Made by a program: the position numbers and the translations under genes. A stretch of 5,342 nt of DNA from Candidatus Mesolinea sp. UBA5823 (GTDB lineage Bacteria; Chloroflexota; Anaerolineae; Anaerolineales; Anaerolineaceae), in assembly GCA_002417685.1 (NCBI GenBank), contig DICP01000113.1, positions 28,924 through 34,265 of the forward strand, written 5' to 3'. Positions 4,350 through 5,342 of the stretch are shown in pieces (position 1 is the stretch's first letter; every line of letters starts with the position of its first letter). The notes under the pieces were generated by a model. That model saw only the letters and a list, made by a program, of their open reading frames with translations, had not been told where the DNA came from and ran no database searches.

Positions 4350-5342
4350 GTGCTCAGTGTGTATATTCATGTTCCGTTTTGTGTTCGTAGGTGTCTTTAT
4401 TGTGATTTTATCACGTATGATGGGCAGCAAGCTTGGCTGCCGGCATACGTCGAAGCCGCTATTAAAGAAGTCCACTGGTTAGGCAGTTCTCGCGGAGAAC
4501 TCAACGAGCCAGCTCAAACTGTTTATTTTGGCGGTGGGACGCCATCGCTGCTCTCGATTGAGCAGATAAAAGGTCTACTTACTGCGGTGGAGAGGAGCTT
4601 TTTGTTAGCGGAAAACGCTGAAATTACCTTAGAAGCTAACCCTGGCACGCTCACCTTAGATTATTTACGGGAATTACGTGCAACCGGTGTCAATCGGTTG
4701 AGCTTAGGTGTGCAATCCTTCTGTGATGCAGAACTTGCCCAATTAGGAAGAATTCACACCCGCGAGGAAGCACTGGAAAGCATCCTGTGGGCAAAGCGGG
4801 CGGGGTTTGAAAACCTAAGTTTGGATCTCATTTTTGGCTTACCCAAGCAGAGTTTAAAAGCTTGGGAATATAACTTACAAGAAGCTATAAAAATCCATCC
4901 AGAGCATCTCTCGCTTTATAACCTCATCGTGGAAGATGGCACCCCATTAGCTGAGCAAATTGCCAAAAGGGAGATTCCGGCGCCTGATGATGACGTAGCT
5001 GCGGATATGTACGAGCTGACGATGGATTTTTTGAAATCGGCTGGCTATGAGCAGTACGAAATTTCCAGCTGGGCGACCTCTCCAGAGTTTGAATCACGGC
5101 ATAATAAAGCATACTGGCAAATGACTCCATACTTAGGCGTAGGTGCAGCAGCCGCTGGATTCGCCGAAAACGTGCGCACGCTAAATACCCCCAGCATCCC
5201 GGAATACGTTCAGCGCATCTCTACCCAACGGTCAGCACTGCCTTATCCGCGTTCTGCAGCCAATAGAGAATACACCGAAGTGGATGGCTTTACCCAAATG
5301 CAGGAGAGCATGATGCTGGGCTTGCGCCTGACCCGTGAAGGG
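4350..5342 (+). CDS. hemW: Radical-SAM heme chaperone HemW (3' end outside window)
   Basis: HemW binds a [4Fe-4S] cluster and SAM and is described as a heme chaperone delivering heme to membrane respiratory proteins; it was long misannotated as oxygen-independent coproporphyrinogen oxidase. The open frame gives 331 residues of a family usually about 375-400 long. Visible are the N-terminal strand YIHVPFC (5-11), the cluster motif CxxxCxxC (C11, C15, C18) followed by D-F, GGGTPSLL (61-68), EANPGT (95-100, SAM-binding region), RLSLGVQS (116-123), DLIFGLP (159-165), SLYNLIVEDGTPL (188-200), the HNKAYW motif (251-256) and LGVGAAAAG (262-270). CxxxCxxCxF rather than CxxxCxxCxC, together with HNxxYW, separates HemW from true HemN. 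The frame has no ATG start: a stop at 4338 leaves only GTG 4350 or GTG 4359, and 4350 gives the family-typical M-L-S-V-Y-I-H beginning. It diverges from the LysM gene. The missing part is the C-terminal HemN-type domain end. Confidence 0.94.
   Translation, partial: MLSVYIHVPFCVRRCLYCDFITYDGQQAWLPAYVEAAIKEVHWLGSSRGELNEPAQTVYFGGGTPSLLSIEQIKGLLTAVERSFLLAENAEITLEANPGTLTLDYLRELRATGVNRLSLGVQSFCDAELAQLGRIHTREEALESILWAKRAGFENLSLDLIFGLPKQSLKAWEYNLQEAIKIHPEHLSLYNLIVEDGTPLAEQIAKREIPAPDDDVAADMYELTMDFLKSAGYEQYEISSWATSPEFESRHNKAYWQMTPYLGVGAAAAGFAENVRTLNTPSIPEYVQRISTQRSALPYPRSAANREYTEVDGFTQMQESMMLGLRLTREG

Noticed and set aside
4924..5130. Minus-strand 68-codon frame inside hemW
   Set aside because: Antisense to conserved HemW sequence including HNxxYW; no independent support.

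Overview
The window holds five protein-coding genes and no RNA genes, insertion sequences or CRISPR arrays. The best guess for the organism is a member of the Chloroflexi, probably Anaerolineae. This rests on the envelope protein at 3114-4259, whose LysM and Ig-like modules are joined by long Pro/Thr linkers of the type common in that class, on the moderate G+C content, and on the general look of the housekeeping proteins. It is an inference from architecture, since there is no rRNA or other marker to test it.

Layout from left to right. Positions 1-705 (minus strand) hold the N-terminal half of an M20-family metallodipeptidase that runs off the left edge. A 92-bp divergent gap carries a clear minus-strand promoter with a perfect TATAAT. 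Next come two plus-strand genes 32 bp apart, probably one transcript: a class III PLP-dependent aminotransferase (798-2135) and a thioredoxin reductase, trxB (2168-3100). Only 13 bp separate trxB from the convergent end of the next gene, and no terminator hairpin is visible there. Positions 3114-4259 (minus) encode a membrane-anchored protein with a cytoplasmic zinc ribbon, one transmembrane helix, two LysM domains and a C-terminal Ig/FN3-like domain. A 90-bp divergent gap follows, and positions 4350-5342 (plus) encode the radical-SAM heme chaperone HemW, which runs off the right edge.

The genes do not form an obvious single pathway. The dipeptidase and the aminotransferase could both serve amino-acid use, thioredoxin reductase supplies thiol redox power, the LysM protein belongs to the cell envelope, and HemW handles heme. 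This looks like ordinary chromosomal sequence with short intergenic gaps, and no dedicated novel system is evident. The points most worth a second look are: the probable leaderless GTG start of hemW, with a TAAAAT box six bases upstream; the strong promoter that fixes the start of the LysM gene; the zinc-ribbon/LysM topology; a very G-rich five-run tract in that gene; and a Glu in place of the usual FAD-binding Asp in TrxB.
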